Source: Hyphomicrobiales bacterium (GTDB lineage: Bacteria > Pseudomonadota > Alphaproteobacteria > Rhizobiales > Beijerinckiaceae). From it: 64,000 nucleotides of DNA. Below the pieces are notes generated by a model. The model made no database searches. It was not told where the DNA came from and saw nothing but the letters and a program-made list of their open reading frames with translations. This document shows, one piece after another, positions 38,669 to 46,820 of the stretch. A program made the position numbers and the translations under genes. The stretch covers positions 30,929-94,928 of the forward strand of contig JAQGKD010000072.1 in assembly GCA_028290285.1 (NCBI GenBank). Direction: 5' to 3'. Within the stretch, counting starts at the first letter, position 1, and every line of letters starts with the position of its first letter.

Positions 38669-40183
38669 ATGCGCGACCGAGAGACCGAGCTGAAATTCCA
38701 GATATCGCCCGAGGCGATATCGCGGCTGGAGACACACCCTCTGCTCGCAGCCGCGCTCGAGGTGGAAGAGAACCTCCTGCATTCGGTTTACTTCGACACT
38801 CCACAGTTCAAGTTGCGCCAGGCCGGGCTGGTGTGGCGCATACGTTCCATCGGCGACCGCCGCGTGCAAACCGTCAAGGCCACGGCTGGCGGCGGCATTG
38901 GCCGGCACGAGTGGGAATGTGACATTTCGGACGACGTGCCCGACCCTTCGTGCATCACCCCGTCGCCGGCCAACGCCTTGTTGCGCAAGAAAGGCCTCAC
39001 TGAAAAGCTCGCGCCTGTCTTCATTACTGAAGTAGATCGCCGATCCTGGAACGTCGAGCGTGGCGGAAGCCTCATCGAGATCAGCCTGGACCTTGGCCGG
39101 ATTGTCGCGGGCAAGCAAAGCCTGCCCGTATCGGAAGTCGAATTCGAGTTGAAACAGGGTGCGGTGCGAGACCTCTTCGCGCTTGCACGTGAAATGGCAA
39201 ACGATGTTCCGCTCACGCTCGATCTCCTGCCCAAGAGTGCTATCGGTTACCGCCTCGCAGCAGGAAAGATGGGTCCAGAACCGGAGCTGCCCGAACCCGG
39301 TTTGCGCCCGGACATGCCGCTCGTGGACGGCTTCCGTTCTCTCTGCAACGCGTGCATGAAGCACCTGATGCTCAACGAGCCCATTCTGGTCGCCACCCGC
39401 GATCCGGAAGCCCTGCATCAAACTCGAACCGCGATCCGGCGCTTGCGTGCAGTGCTGCGTGTCTTCGCGCGCCTTGTGAAGGATGAGTCGCTCCCAGGCC
39501 TGCGCGACGAGTTGAAATGGCTCTCGCGCGTGCTCGGCTCAGCGCGTGATCTCGACGTGATGAGCGACGATTTCAGGAGTCACAACAAGACGCAGCATTT
39601 GTCGATTGCCATGGCCGCAAAGCGGACGCGCGCCTACGCGAGCGTCATGGAAGCAGTCGGCTCGCAACGTTATCGCAATCTGCTGCTGGATTTCTGCGCC
39701 TGGCTGGAATGCGCCCCCTGGACAACGCAGCCCCTGCGCCCCAAGTCGCAGGGCGCATTCCAAGACATCTGTCTGCGCGAAATCGGCCGCTGGGACCGCA
39801 AAATCATCGAGCGCGGCGCCGGTCTTAGCAAGCTGGATGCACAAGAACGCCATGCAATCCGCATTGACGCGAAGAGCTTTTACTACATCGGCGTCTTGAC
39901 CCAATCTCTCATGCCACGCAGCAGCCGCAAATCGCATGCGGCCTACCTGAAGGCGCTCAAGGATTTTCAGACCACGCTGGGCAATCTGAACGATGCACAT
40001 GTTGCGCAGGAAGCAGCGCGCGCCCTGACCGTGCCGAACGGAGACGCCGCGGAACGCGTATTGGCAAAGGCCGCCAAACACGCCGCCACTCGGCACGCCC
40101 GCAAGGAACGCAAGCTCGTCGACGACGCGCTGGAAACTTACGGGGCATTCGCGAAAGCACCCCGCGCCTGGCCCTCCCGCTGA
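38669..40183 (+). CDS. CYTH and CHAD domain protein
   Basis: A 504-aa two-domain protein. The N-terminal CYTH domain begins with the ExExK motif (ETELKF) at residues 5-9 and resembles inorganic triphosphatases. The C-terminal CHAD domain starts near residue 225, with LHQTRTAIRRLRAVLRVF and a later GNLNDAHV, motifs that bind polyphosphate. The expected role is tripolyphosphate/polyphosphate metabolism in the cytoplasm. It does not fit the catabolic genes around it and appears to be an independent gene. Confidence 0.9.
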   Translation: MRDRETELKFQISPEAISRLETHPLLAAALEVEENLLHSVYFDTPQFKLRQAGLVWRIRSIGDRRVQTVKATAGGGIGRHEWECDISDDVPDPSCITPSPANALLRKKGLTEKLAPVFITEVDRRSWNVERGGSLIEISLDLGRIVAGKQSLPVSEVEFELKQGAVRDLFALAREMANDVPLTLDLLPKSAIGYRLAAGKMGPEPELPEPGLRPDMPLVDGFRSLCNACMKHLMLNEPILVATRDPEALHQTRTAIRRLRAVLRVFARLVKDESLPGLRDELKWLSRVLGSARDLDVMSDDFRSHNKTQHLSIAMAAKRTRAYASVMEAVGSQRYRNLLLDFCAWLECAPWTTQPLRPKSQGAFQDICLREIGRWDRKIIERGAGLSKLDAQERHAIRIDAKSFYYIGVLTQSLMPRSSRKSHAAYLKALKDFQTTLGNLNDAHVAQEAARALTVPNGDAAERVLAKAAKHAATRHARKERKLVDDALETYGAFAKAPRAWPSR

Positions 40184-40254
40184 AAAGCCACGCGCCAGTG
40201 GCACCATGGAGCGAACCGGTCTATCCTGAAAAAAAACGTCAGGGAGAGACCGGA

Positions 40255-41286
40255 ATGAGCTCATTCACGAAGGCACCGCTGCGCGCGCTTTGCTTCGCAC
40301 TGGCCTGCATGGCCTCGGCACAGACGCGCGCGGATCCGATCGCGGACTTCTATAAGGACAATGCCATTAACCTGATCATCGGCTTTCCCGTCGGTGGCGG
40401 CTACGACATCTACGGGCGCCTGGTCTCGCGCCATCTGGGCAAGCACATTCCCGGCAACCCGCGTGTCGTTCCGCAAAACATGATCGGCGCCGGCGGATTG
40501 AAAGCCGCGAACTTCATGTATGGCGTAGCGCCGAGAGACGGCACGGCGCTCGGCATCATTCCGGACACGACCCCCAGCGAGGAATTGCTCGGCACAAACG
40601 GCGTCGCATATGTGTCGAAGAACTTCAACTGGATCGGCCGCATCAGCTCCAGCGTCAATGTGCAGGTGCTCTGGAACAGCTCGAAGGTCGCCACGATCGA
40701 GGATGCGCGCGCACGCGAATCCGTTCAGGGCGGAAGCGGCCCCATGGCGCCGGCCGTCATCTATCCCCGCCTCCTGAATGCACTCGCTGGCACGAAGTTC
40801 AAGATGGTGACCGGCTATGGCGGCGCGGCCGAAAGCTGTCTCGCCATGGAAAAAGGCGAGATCGACGGCTGTCTTCTCGCGTGGTCCACGGTGAAAGCCG
40901 CCAAGCGCGACTGGATCGATTCCAACAAGGCGCACATCATCGTGCAATGGGGCAACGTGCGGCACCCCGAATTGCCCGATGTCCCCTCGATGGTCGAACT
41001 CGGGCGCACGCCCGAAGACCGCGCCATTCTTGCGCTGTATGCGAGCGCCACCGCGATCGGCAAATCCATCGTGGGACCGCCCGGCGTCCCGGCCGACCGG
41101 CTGAACGCGCTGCGGCGGGGCTTTGACGCCATGCTGAAGGATCCGGAATATCTGGAAGAAGTGAAGCGCTTCAGCCTCGATTTCGATCCAATGGCGGGCG
41201 AGCAATTGCAGAAATATGTCGAAGATCTCAGCAAGACGCCGCCGGACGTCATAGCCCGCGCCAAGGAAGTCCGCGAGATCAAGTAA
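40255..41286 (+). CDS. Tripartite tricarboxylate transporter (Bug/TctC-like) binding protein
   Basis: A 343-aa periplasmic binding protein with a signal peptide (LRALCFALACMASAQTRA). The mature start is NLIIGFPVGGGYDIYGRLVSRHLGKHIPGNP, followed by VVPQNMIGAGGL, the Bug-family carboxylate-binding pattern. GGGAGAG precedes the ATG. No TctA/TctB membrane subunits are nearby, as usual for orphan Bug proteins. A ThDP enzyme gene follows 10-25 bp downstream, so it may bind that enzyme's substrate. Confidence 0.88.
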   Translation: MSSFTKAPLRALCFALACMASAQTRADPIADFYKDNAINLIIGFPVGGGYDIYGRLVSRHLGKHIPGNPRVVPQNMIGAGGLKAANFMYGVAPRDGTALGIIPDTTPSEELLGTNGVAYVSKNFNWIGRISSSVNVQVLWNSSKVATIEDARARESVQGGSGPMAPAVIYPRLLNALAGTKFKMVTGYGGAAESCLAMEKGEIDGCLLAWSTVKAAKRDWIDSNKAHIIVQWGNVRHPELPDVPSMVELGRTPEDRAILALYASATAIGKSIVGPPGVPADRLNALRRGFDAMLKDPEYLEEVKRFSLDFDPMAGEQLQKYVEDLSKTPPDVIARAKEVREIK

Positions 41287-41311
41287 GCAAACAACGATGT
41301 GGAGTGCAAAC

Positions 41312-43030
41312 GTGACGATCAAGACAATCGAGAATGGAACCGCAGCCGACGCTTATCTCGCATTGATGGCGGACCGCGGAGTGGACTATCTCTTCGCCAA
41401 TGCCGGCACCGACTTCGCACCATTGATCGAGGCTCTTGCGAAGGCGGAAGTCAACGGCGGCCAGTTCCCCAGGCCCGTGACGGTGCCGCACGAGAATGTC
41501 GCCGTCGGCATGGCCATGGGCTATTACCTCGTCACCGGCAGGCCCCAACTCGTGATGGTCCATGTGAATGTCGGCACCGCCAATGCGATCTGCGGCATCA
41601 TGAACGCCTGGCGCGGCAACGTTCCTATTCTCTTCAGCGCGGGACGCACACCCTACACCGAGGAAGGTGGATTGCTCGGACAGCGCAGCGGCGAAATTCA
41701 CTGGCCGCAGGAAATGCGCGACCAAGGCTCCATGCTGCGCGAATTCGTCAAATGGGACTATGAATTGCCGAATGCGCAGGTGATGGAATCCGCAATCGAT
41801 CGCGCCATCAACATCTCTATGAGCGAGCCGAAAGGCCCCATCTACCTCACCCTTCCGCGTGAAATGCTGGCGGCCCCGATCGAAACCTACAGCTACGAGT
41901 CGCCCACCCGTCATCGCACGCCGTCCGCCCCCTACCCCGATCCACGTGCGATCGACGAAGCAGCCGAGATGATCGCGCGCGCCGAGAATCCCGTCATCAT
42001 CACTTCGAGCGCGGGGCGTGACGGCGGCGATGTCGCAAAGCTTGCGGCGCTTGCGGAATGTTTCGCGATTCCCGTTACGCAGCGCAAGCCGCGTTACATG
42101 TGCCTGCCTACGGCCCACGAAATGCATCTCGGCTACAATCCCGACGCGTTCCTCGAGGCCGCCGATCTCATCATCGTTCTGGAATGTGACGTGCCGTGGA
42201 TCCCGAGCAAGAAGGCACCCGGACGCGACTGCAAGATCATCCACATCGCAGTCGATCCGCTGTTCTCGGCCTATCCGATCCGCGGCTTTGCCAGCGATCT
42301 CGGCATCACCGGGGTTCTCTCGGGTACGCTGCCGCTGCTGACGGAAGCGCTCATGTCACGCCAGGGCGCGGCACGCGACCGTATCGAAGCGCGCCGTCGC
42401 CGCCTCGCGGAAACGCGTGGCGGGCAGCGCCGCAGATGGGCGGGCCTTCTCGACACGGCGCGCGCGCAGACGCCGCTGCATCCCGCCTGGATCACGCATT
42501 GCGTCAATGAGGTGAAGGACGCAGACGCGATCCTCGTGAAGGAATCGCCTCTGACGTGGGAGCATCTCGACATGACCCTGCCGGGCACGTTCTTTTCCGC
42601 GGGTGCGGCGGGCGGACTTGGCTGGGGTCTCGGCACCGCGCTCGGCATCAAGATGGCCGCGCGTGAGCGGCAAGTCATCTGCACGGTTGGTGACGGCGCC
42701 TACATGTTCGGCAATCCCGTGCCCGCGCACTATGTGGCCAAAGCGGAAAACCTGCCAATCCTCACCATGGTCTTCAACAACCAGATGTGGGGCGCGGTGA
42801 AGCGCAACACGCACGAGGTTTATCCGGCAGGATTTGCCGCGCGCTCCAACCGCGAGCCGCTCACGTATTTCGACACGCAGCTCGCTTTCGAGAAGGCGGT
42901 CGAGACAGCCGGCGGCTACGGCGAATGCGTGACCGATCCCGCCGAAATGCCGCGCGCCCTGCAACGTGCGCTTGCTGCCATCAAGGGCGGCAATCAGGCC
43001 CTGCTGAACGTGATCTGCTCCGGGCCTTGA
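41312..43030 (+). CDS. Thiamine pyrophosphate-requiring enzyme (acetolactate synthase-like)
   Basis: About 572 aa. The catalytic Glu is in VPHENVAVGMAMGYYLVTG. The ThDP/Mg motif GDG...NN runs from VGDGAYMFGNP to MVFNNQMWG. Three ThDP-family domains are present. It resembles decarboxylases and acetolactate-synthase-like enzymes, but the substrate is unknown. Two starts are possible: ATG 41297, or GTG 41312, which has GGAG at the ideal 7 bases; I give the second. Confidence 0.88.
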   Translation: MTIKTIENGTAADAYLALMADRGVDYLFANAGTDFAPLIEALAKAEVNGGQFPRPVTVPHENVAVGMAMGYYLVTGRPQLVMVHVNVGTANAICGIMNAWRGNVPILFSAGRTPYTEEGGLLGQRSGEIHWPQEMRDQGSMLREFVKWDYELPNAQVMESAIDRAINISMSEPKGPIYLTLPREMLAAPIETYSYESPTRHRTPSAPYPDPRAIDEAAEMIARAENPVIITSSAGRDGGDVAKLAALAECFAIPVTQRKPRYMCLPTAHEMHLGYNPDAFLEAADLIIVLECDVPWIPSKKAPGRDCKIIHIAVDPLFSAYPIRGFASDLGITGVLSGTLPLLTEALMSRQGAARDRIEARRRRLAETRGGQRRRWAGLLDTARAQTPLHPAWITHCVNEVKDADAILVKESPLTWEHLDMTLPGTFFSAGAAGGLGWGLGTALGIKMAARERQVICTVGDGAYMFGNPVPAHYVAKAENLPILTMVFNNQMWGAVKRNTHEVYPAGFAARSNREPLTYFDTQLAFEKAVETAGGYGECVTDPAEMPRALQRALAAIKGGNQALLNVICSGP

Positions 43031-43034
43031 GCCC

Positions 43035-43193
43035 TCAGTAGGTCCAGTACAACAGGAATGCGAAGAAGAAGGGAAAAGCCAGAGTCACGTATTTCAGGAG
43101 CCGGGTGAACTTGAGATAGGTCACCTCGTGTTCCTCGAAATCGGGATCTGGCTTCTCGCTGTCGAGTTCGAGTTTTTGCTCTTCCGGTGTCAT
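43035..43193 (-). CDS. Small single-helix membrane protein, 52 aa
   Basis: A 52-aa ORF with a GGAG Shine-Dalgarno 7 bases before the ATG. The N-terminal half is acidic and soluble (MTPEEQKLELDSEKPDPDFEEHE). The C-terminal half is basic then hydrophobic (RLLKYVTLAFPFFFAFLLYWTY), one membrane helix ending at the very last residue, the layout of a tail-anchored protein. No family is recognised; a small respiratory-complex accessory subunit is one possibility. It ends 4 bp past the convergent ThDP-enzyme gene. Confidence 0.6.
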   Translation of the reverse strand: MTPEEQKLELDSEKPDPDFEEHEVTYLKFTRLLKYVTLAFPFFFAFLLYWTY

Positions 43194-43537
43194 CGGGCAT
43201 CTCCGATGTCATGGGTCGCCCTCCCCGTTGCCGAAAACGGGTCGCGCACCGAGCGGTTGCACCTTACACGGCAACGAGAAATGCACATGGTTGAGGGCCG
43301 TCCGGAACGTGCCCGCTTACCTTGCGCCGATTATGCAAACCGAGTTCCCGCACCGGCCTGCTCATCGGCAAACAACTGATCGCGCGTCTGGTATCACAGC
43401 ATCTACTCAAAATGGGCACTTTCTTACAATTCTTACATTGCATACTCCCGATCTTCCGTTAGGTTAATAACGCCTGTAACAGATCGCAAAAGCAATATTC
43501 TATTTTTTAAGTCATTGGTAACCAAAGGCTAATTCCT
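43194..43537. other. Intergenic region, GC-rich to AT-rich switch
   Basis: 344 bp between the 52-aa gene and the first AT-rich unknown gene. From about 43420 on the base composition becomes plainly AT-rich. It holds the shared 18-bp element at 43423-43440 and an AAAGG ribosome-binding site before 43538. I see no other gene in it. Confidence 0.6.
43423..43440 (+). promoter_or_regulatory. Shared upstream element, copy 1
   Basis: CTTACAATTCTTACATTG, ending 97 bp before the start codon of the gene at 43538. The same 18 bases, at nearly the same distance, precede the other two AT-rich unknown genes. It contains two direct TTACA units 9 bp apart and a CAA...TTG pair. Probably a binding site of an activator, or an unusual promoter core. 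Confidence 0.7.
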
Positions 43538-44833
43538 ATGATCAGAATTCCATCCCAAATAACGACTAATTATACCCCGGTCGCCGCGGCATCGTATGCT
43601 GCATTGGCCTCGACCAAAGCAACCAATAAAACAAGTAATACGGACGCTCTATCGTCGTCGAAAAGCAACCAGGATAAAATAGACGCTTTTGTTCACATAG
43701 AAAAAAACCTCCCGATTTTTGAGGAAAAGTATGTCGATGCCCACTACATGGCCATCGCTAGATTTGCATTGAATGAAAGTTACGAGCATACTGAAAACGA
43801 TGTGACGCGCGTCTACAATAAGCTCAGAAAGATGTCGCTTAAAGACGCCATGGATTACAAGATATGGGCGAAAAACCGCAAATTTTCAGACCTGTCTTGG
43901 GCAGCTCAGTTGCCCCTCATCAGAGATGAAGTGAACCGTATGGCGCTCCACGACAAGAAATTTTCTGACGCGATAGGTGCTATTTACACGAACGTCGACA
44001 TTCTCAGAATTGCCCCGCCTGCGAAGCTGATATACGAGATGACCGAAGAGGATCAGTTCTTTCTGAAAAGGTTACGCCTTATCGATGAATGGGACCCTCG
44101 TTATTTGCCAGGCGGCTCCACGGATTTTTTCACAAGGCTTGCGAAGGAGGGAGCCGCTGCAGTGAAAAACAGCGACTCGAAATATCGAACAGGCGGGCTA
44201 CATCTTCTTGTTTCTAGGGACAAGAAGACTATAATAAGTGTTGAAGGCGGGCCGTGGGACCATACTTATAACGCAGCAGGCAACAAGTCGCTTCCTCTGT
44301 TGCGAGCTGACAAGGACAATACATATAAGGATGCGGCTGTCGTAGCGGCGGCTCTTCAGGGTGGGTATAGTATTTCGAGACTGGTGAAAGCAGGCTATCG
44401 AGAGAGAACGATCGTCAACGCCCTCGAGTTACTCGGAATATCAAACCGGCAAATCAAAGTTTATACAGAAGAGGCGGTAATTCACCATGCCTTCAACAAT
44501 GTCTTGCTGGATGCAGTCGGTAAAAAATTGCGATCCCTTTTGACCAATGTTTTAAGGATAAGATCGGCAATAGACGGTTTTAATCTCGAAACACCACAGT
44601 TTAAGCTATATTCGTTGGCGGGAGCCTTGAGTTCTGTCAAGACAGGCATGGCCAGAGGTATATTACTGCTTACAAAAACTTATACAAAATTTATGTACAG
44701 CCTGCCGGTTCAGCTAGATCTGAAGCCGCCTGTTTTCAAGATGAAAGGGGGTAAGATAAATTGGCATGATGGGCACGCAGAGGCGTGGAAAATGATGAAG
44801 AGTATTCAAATCAGCATCGCTTCCCCGCGTTGA
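43538..44833 (+). CDS. Unknown protein, paralogue 1 of a novel family
   Basis: A 431-aa protein I cannot assign. Residues 1-48 are Ser/Thr/Ala/Asn-rich and likely disordered, with no signal peptide or membrane helix. Four blocks are shared with the neighbour at 45211: IEKNLPIFEEKYVDAHY (54-70), KFSDAIGAIYTNVDI (141-155), FLKRLRLIDEWDP (175-187) and TIVNALELLGISNRQIKVY (291-309). The C-termini differ. Codon use is AT-rich compared with the flanking genes, a sign of horizontal transfer. The shared 18-bp element lies upstream. Secretion as an effector is possible but only inferred. Confidence 0.8.
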   Translation: MIRIPSQITTNYTPVAAASYAALASTKATNKTSNTDALSSSKSNQDKIDAFVHIEKNLPIFEEKYVDAHYMAIARFALNESYEHTENDVTRVYNKLRKMSLKDAMDYKIWAKNRKFSDLSWAAQLPLIRDEVNRMALHDKKFSDAIGAIYTNVDILRIAPPAKLIYEMTEEDQFFLKRLRLIDEWDPRYLPGGSTDFFTRLAKEGAAAVKNSDSKYRTGGLHLLVSRDKKTIISVEGGPWDHTYNAAGNKSLPLLRADKDNTYKDAAVVAAALQGGYSISRLVKAGYRERTIVNALELLGISNRQIKVYTEEAVIHHAFNNVLLDAVGKKLRSLLTNVLRIRSAIDGFNLETPQFKLYSLAGALSSVKTGMARGILLLTKTYTKFMYSLPVQLDLKPPVFKMKGGKINWHDGHAEAWKMMKSIQISIASPR

Positions 44834-44837
44834 AGCC

Positions 44838-44878
44838 AGTCTACGCTGGCGTAGCAGTCTGCTGCGCCAGCGTAGACT
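44838..44878 (+). terminator. Strong hairpin after paralogue 1
   Basis: A 14-bp perfect inverted repeat (44838-44851 with 44865-44878) that continues as a shorter inner stem with one G-T pair and a 3-base loop. It starts 4 bases after the TGA stop. There is no T-tract, so it may be a factor-assisted terminator, a 3'-stabilising hairpin, or a small repeat element. Confidence 0.5.
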
Positions 44879-45090
44879 ACATGCATGATCTCAAGCCCAG
44901 GTTCCCCCTTCGCGCGGGCCCGCGCGCGCCACCTCTCAACCCCGCCCGGTCCGCGCCAGGGCGATTTGAGGCGGCAGGAGCTTTCCACGGCCACAACCTC
45001 TCGGATGAGATGATCCTGCCTCGTGAATCACCTCCCATTCCGGCCTAACGAAACCGATACGCGCCAGCGGCGCCTGCATCGACCTCATTT

Positions 45091-45108
45091 CTTACAAATC
45101 TTACATTG
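45091..45108 (+). promoter_or_regulatory. Shared upstream element, copy 2
   Basis: CTTACAAATCTTACATTG, one base different from the other two copies, ending 102 bp before the start codon at 45211. Both TTACA units and the CAA...TTG pair are kept. Confidence 0.7.
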
Positions 45109-45180
45109 CGTCAGGCAGGAAACTACGCTTACGCTAGAAGAGGTCCAACATGGTAGAGCGACTGTTTAGGCTAACCATTA

Positions 45181-45194
45181 TTACAGCATTTACA
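45181..45194 (+). promoter_or_regulatory. Second TTACA-N4-TTACA site before paralogue 2
   Basis: TTACA at 45181-45185 and TTACA at 45190-45194, with the same 4-base spacing as in the shared element. It lies 16 bp before the start codon. Possibly a second, weaker binding site where the regulator would block or modulate expression. Could be chance in an AT-rich stretch. Confidence 0.3.
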
Positions 45195-45210
45195 ATTCGA
45201 GAGAATTAAT

Positions 45211-46503
45211 ATGATCACAACAATCGAAATAAGTAATCCTGTGAACCTCCCGGTCGGCATGGACCCATCTGCGGCATGGACAGACGCCGCAGGAACCGTG
45301 ACCCAACCTGACGCGACAACCGATTCAGCAGCATCCTCTCCTATCAAAGCATTCAATGACATTGAAAAGAAACTCAAGATCTTCGAGGCGGAGTATACCG
45401 AGGCTCACTATTGGGCGATCGTCAAGTACCTCCAGGATCAGATCGCTCCCGAAAACCGGACGTCTTCCGATCAATGGATCTATAAGCAAATCCGCGCAGT
45501 ACCTCTCGCATCTGCTGAGCGCTTCATTGTAGAGACGTGGGAGAAGCCATTCGCATGGTTGGACGCGGATCAAAAGCTCGATTGGGTCCGGAAAGCAATG
45601 GCCGATCGCGACACTGCTAATTCCAAATTGTCGGATGCTGTCGACTCGATTTACACGGACGTCGGGATTTTCGATAAAACGTCGCCCGTTAAGATGTACG
45701 AATTCGACAAAAATGATCGGAAGCTTTTGCAAAGAATAGACAGGGTTGCTGAATGGGACCCAAACCTCTTGGGATCCGAACGTATTTCTCATATCAAAAG
45801 ATTGGTTCAGGCGGGTAAGGACCTGGCCAAGACCATGATCGAGCCGCCGCGTGGCAAGCCGCCTTACACCGCTAAACTGCATTTCGCTGTAATTCACTTC
45901 CACGGCGGGCTCTGGGGTCCGGGTCTTACAATGCTCCCGGCATCCCTGTTTCCGAGGCTTGTCGTCAACGGCCTTTCGGATCTCCAGGCTGCCATAAAAT
46001 GCGCTGACAGGCTGAGTAAAGGAACTACGACTCTGCAGCTTGAGGCATTTAATAACACCCCGGAAACGACGATCATCAATGCGCTGGAGCTTTTGGGGAT
46101 CTCCAACCGACAGATAACTATATATAGCCGGCAGGCTGCGGCGCTCAGAGCTTTTGCGGTAGTTCCTATTGTGCGGCGTGGTTTGCAAACCGCGCAGGCG
46201 CTCACGCATGCGATGAGAATGCGAGCAAAAGTCTTGGGCTATGAAGTCGGGACGGTTTACGCAGATCAGCCCTATTCCATGGAGAATGCAGTTGGCGCTG
46301 TAGAGGACGGGATAAGACTATATGGGGGGTACCTTGCCCCACAGATGACAGCCAACCACTTTTTGTGGGGTTCGAGCATCGGCTATGGTTACCCTGGCAG
46401 TGCCGTCTTTGGCGGAATACGTTTCCAGAACGCCAATTGGGCTAAAGGTGCACATGAAACCCAGGTGCTTCTTAGATCGACGCGGATGTTCTGGACGCAT
46501 TAG
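45211..46503 (+). CDS. Unknown protein, paralogue 2 of the novel family
   Basis: A 430-aa protein, the same length as its neighbour. The four blocks are at residues 51-67 (IEKKLKIFEAEYTEAHY), 139-153 (KLSDAVDSIYTDVGI), 172-184 (LLQRIDRVAEWDP) and 287-305 (TIINALELLGISNRQITIY), collinear with paralogue 1. A KLHFAVIHFHGGLWG stretch (about 222-236) matches GLHLLV...EGGPW there. Residues 1-45 are a Thr/Ala/Pro/Asp-rich tail beginning MITTIEIS. There is no signal peptide, and the C-terminus is unlike paralogue 1. No known domain. The gene is AT-richer than its surroundings but less so than paralogue 1. Confidence 0.8.
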   Translation: MITTIEISNPVNLPVGMDPSAAWTDAAGTVTQPDATTDSAASSPIKAFNDIEKKLKIFEAEYTEAHYWAIVKYLQDQIAPENRTSSDQWIYKQIRAVPLASAERFIVETWEKPFAWLDADQKLDWVRKAMADRDTANSKLSDAVDSIYTDVGIFDKTSPVKMYEFDKNDRKLLQRIDRVAEWDPNLLGSERISHIKRLVQAGKDLAKTMIEPPRGKPPYTAKLHFAVIHFHGGLWGPGLTMLPASLFPRLVVNGLSDLQAAIKCADRLSKGTTTLQLEAFNNTPETTIINALELLGISNRQITIYSRQAAALRAFAVVPIVRRGLQTAQALTHAMRMRAKVLGYEVGTVYADQPYSMENAVGAVEDGIRLYGGYLAPQMTANHFLWGSSIGYGYPGSAVFGGIRFQNANWAKGAHETQVLLRSTRMFWTH

Positions 46504-46568
46504 GCCCGGGATGTTTTGCAGAGGATCAAGGCTGATCGCGGGTGTCCTTTGGCTGATGCTCGCTACGC

Positions 46569-46790
46569 TCAGGCCTTGTCCCCGGCCACATGGGCCTTGC
46601 GAAAAGCTTCGGCCATGCCAGAGATGATCGCGCGGGAGAGCCCATGGGTTTCCTCGCGCGCGAGACGGTCGAGGTTCTCGATGAACCAACTCGCCTCGAC
46701 TGCGCCCGATCTGATCAGCCCATCCATCAGCAGGCCGTTGATGCGCAGAAGCGCCAGCGTTTCCGGGCTGATCTGTTCTTTCGTCGCCAT
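46569..46790 (-). CDS. Hypothetical protein, 73 aa
   Basis: Small soluble, helical protein (MATKEQISPETLALLRINGLLMDGLIRSGAVEASWFIENLDRLA...). ATG 46790 has AGGGA about 8 bases upstream. Its base composition is like the main chromosome, not like the unknown paralogues next to it. No domain is recognised. It is 30 bp downstream of the dioxygenase-like gene on the same strand, so co-transcription is likely. Confidence 0.55.
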   Translation of the reverse strand: MATKEQISPETLALLRINGLLMDGLIRSGAVEASWFIENLDRLAREETHGLSRAIISGMAEAFRKAHVAGDKA

Positions 46791-46820
46791 CAAAATTATC
46801 CCTGTCTGTTACAGAAGGTG

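Larger units (their letters stand above)
44834..45210. other. Region between the two unknown paralogues
   Basis: 377 bp holding a strong hairpin right after the first gene (44838-44878), a GC-rich middle with a 16-bp palindrome at 44911-44926, and an AT-rich last 120 bp with the shared element (45091-45108) and a weaker TTACA pair (45181-45194). No convincing coding region. Confidence 0.55.

Noticed and set aside
43507-43521. Near-CtrA site (TTAA-N7-GTAA) just before paralogue 1
   Set aside because: One half site is imperfect, the region is AT-rich, and the position overlaps the leader close to the start codon; chance is likely.
44911-44926. 16-bp CG-only palindrome between the unknown paralogues
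   Set aside because: Simple alternating CG sequence in a GC-rich patch; no functional context.
43194-46568. Insertion sequence or prophage as carrier of the AT-rich pair
   Set aside because: No transposase, integrase, terminal inverted repeats or target duplications were seen at the borders; only composition suggests transfer.
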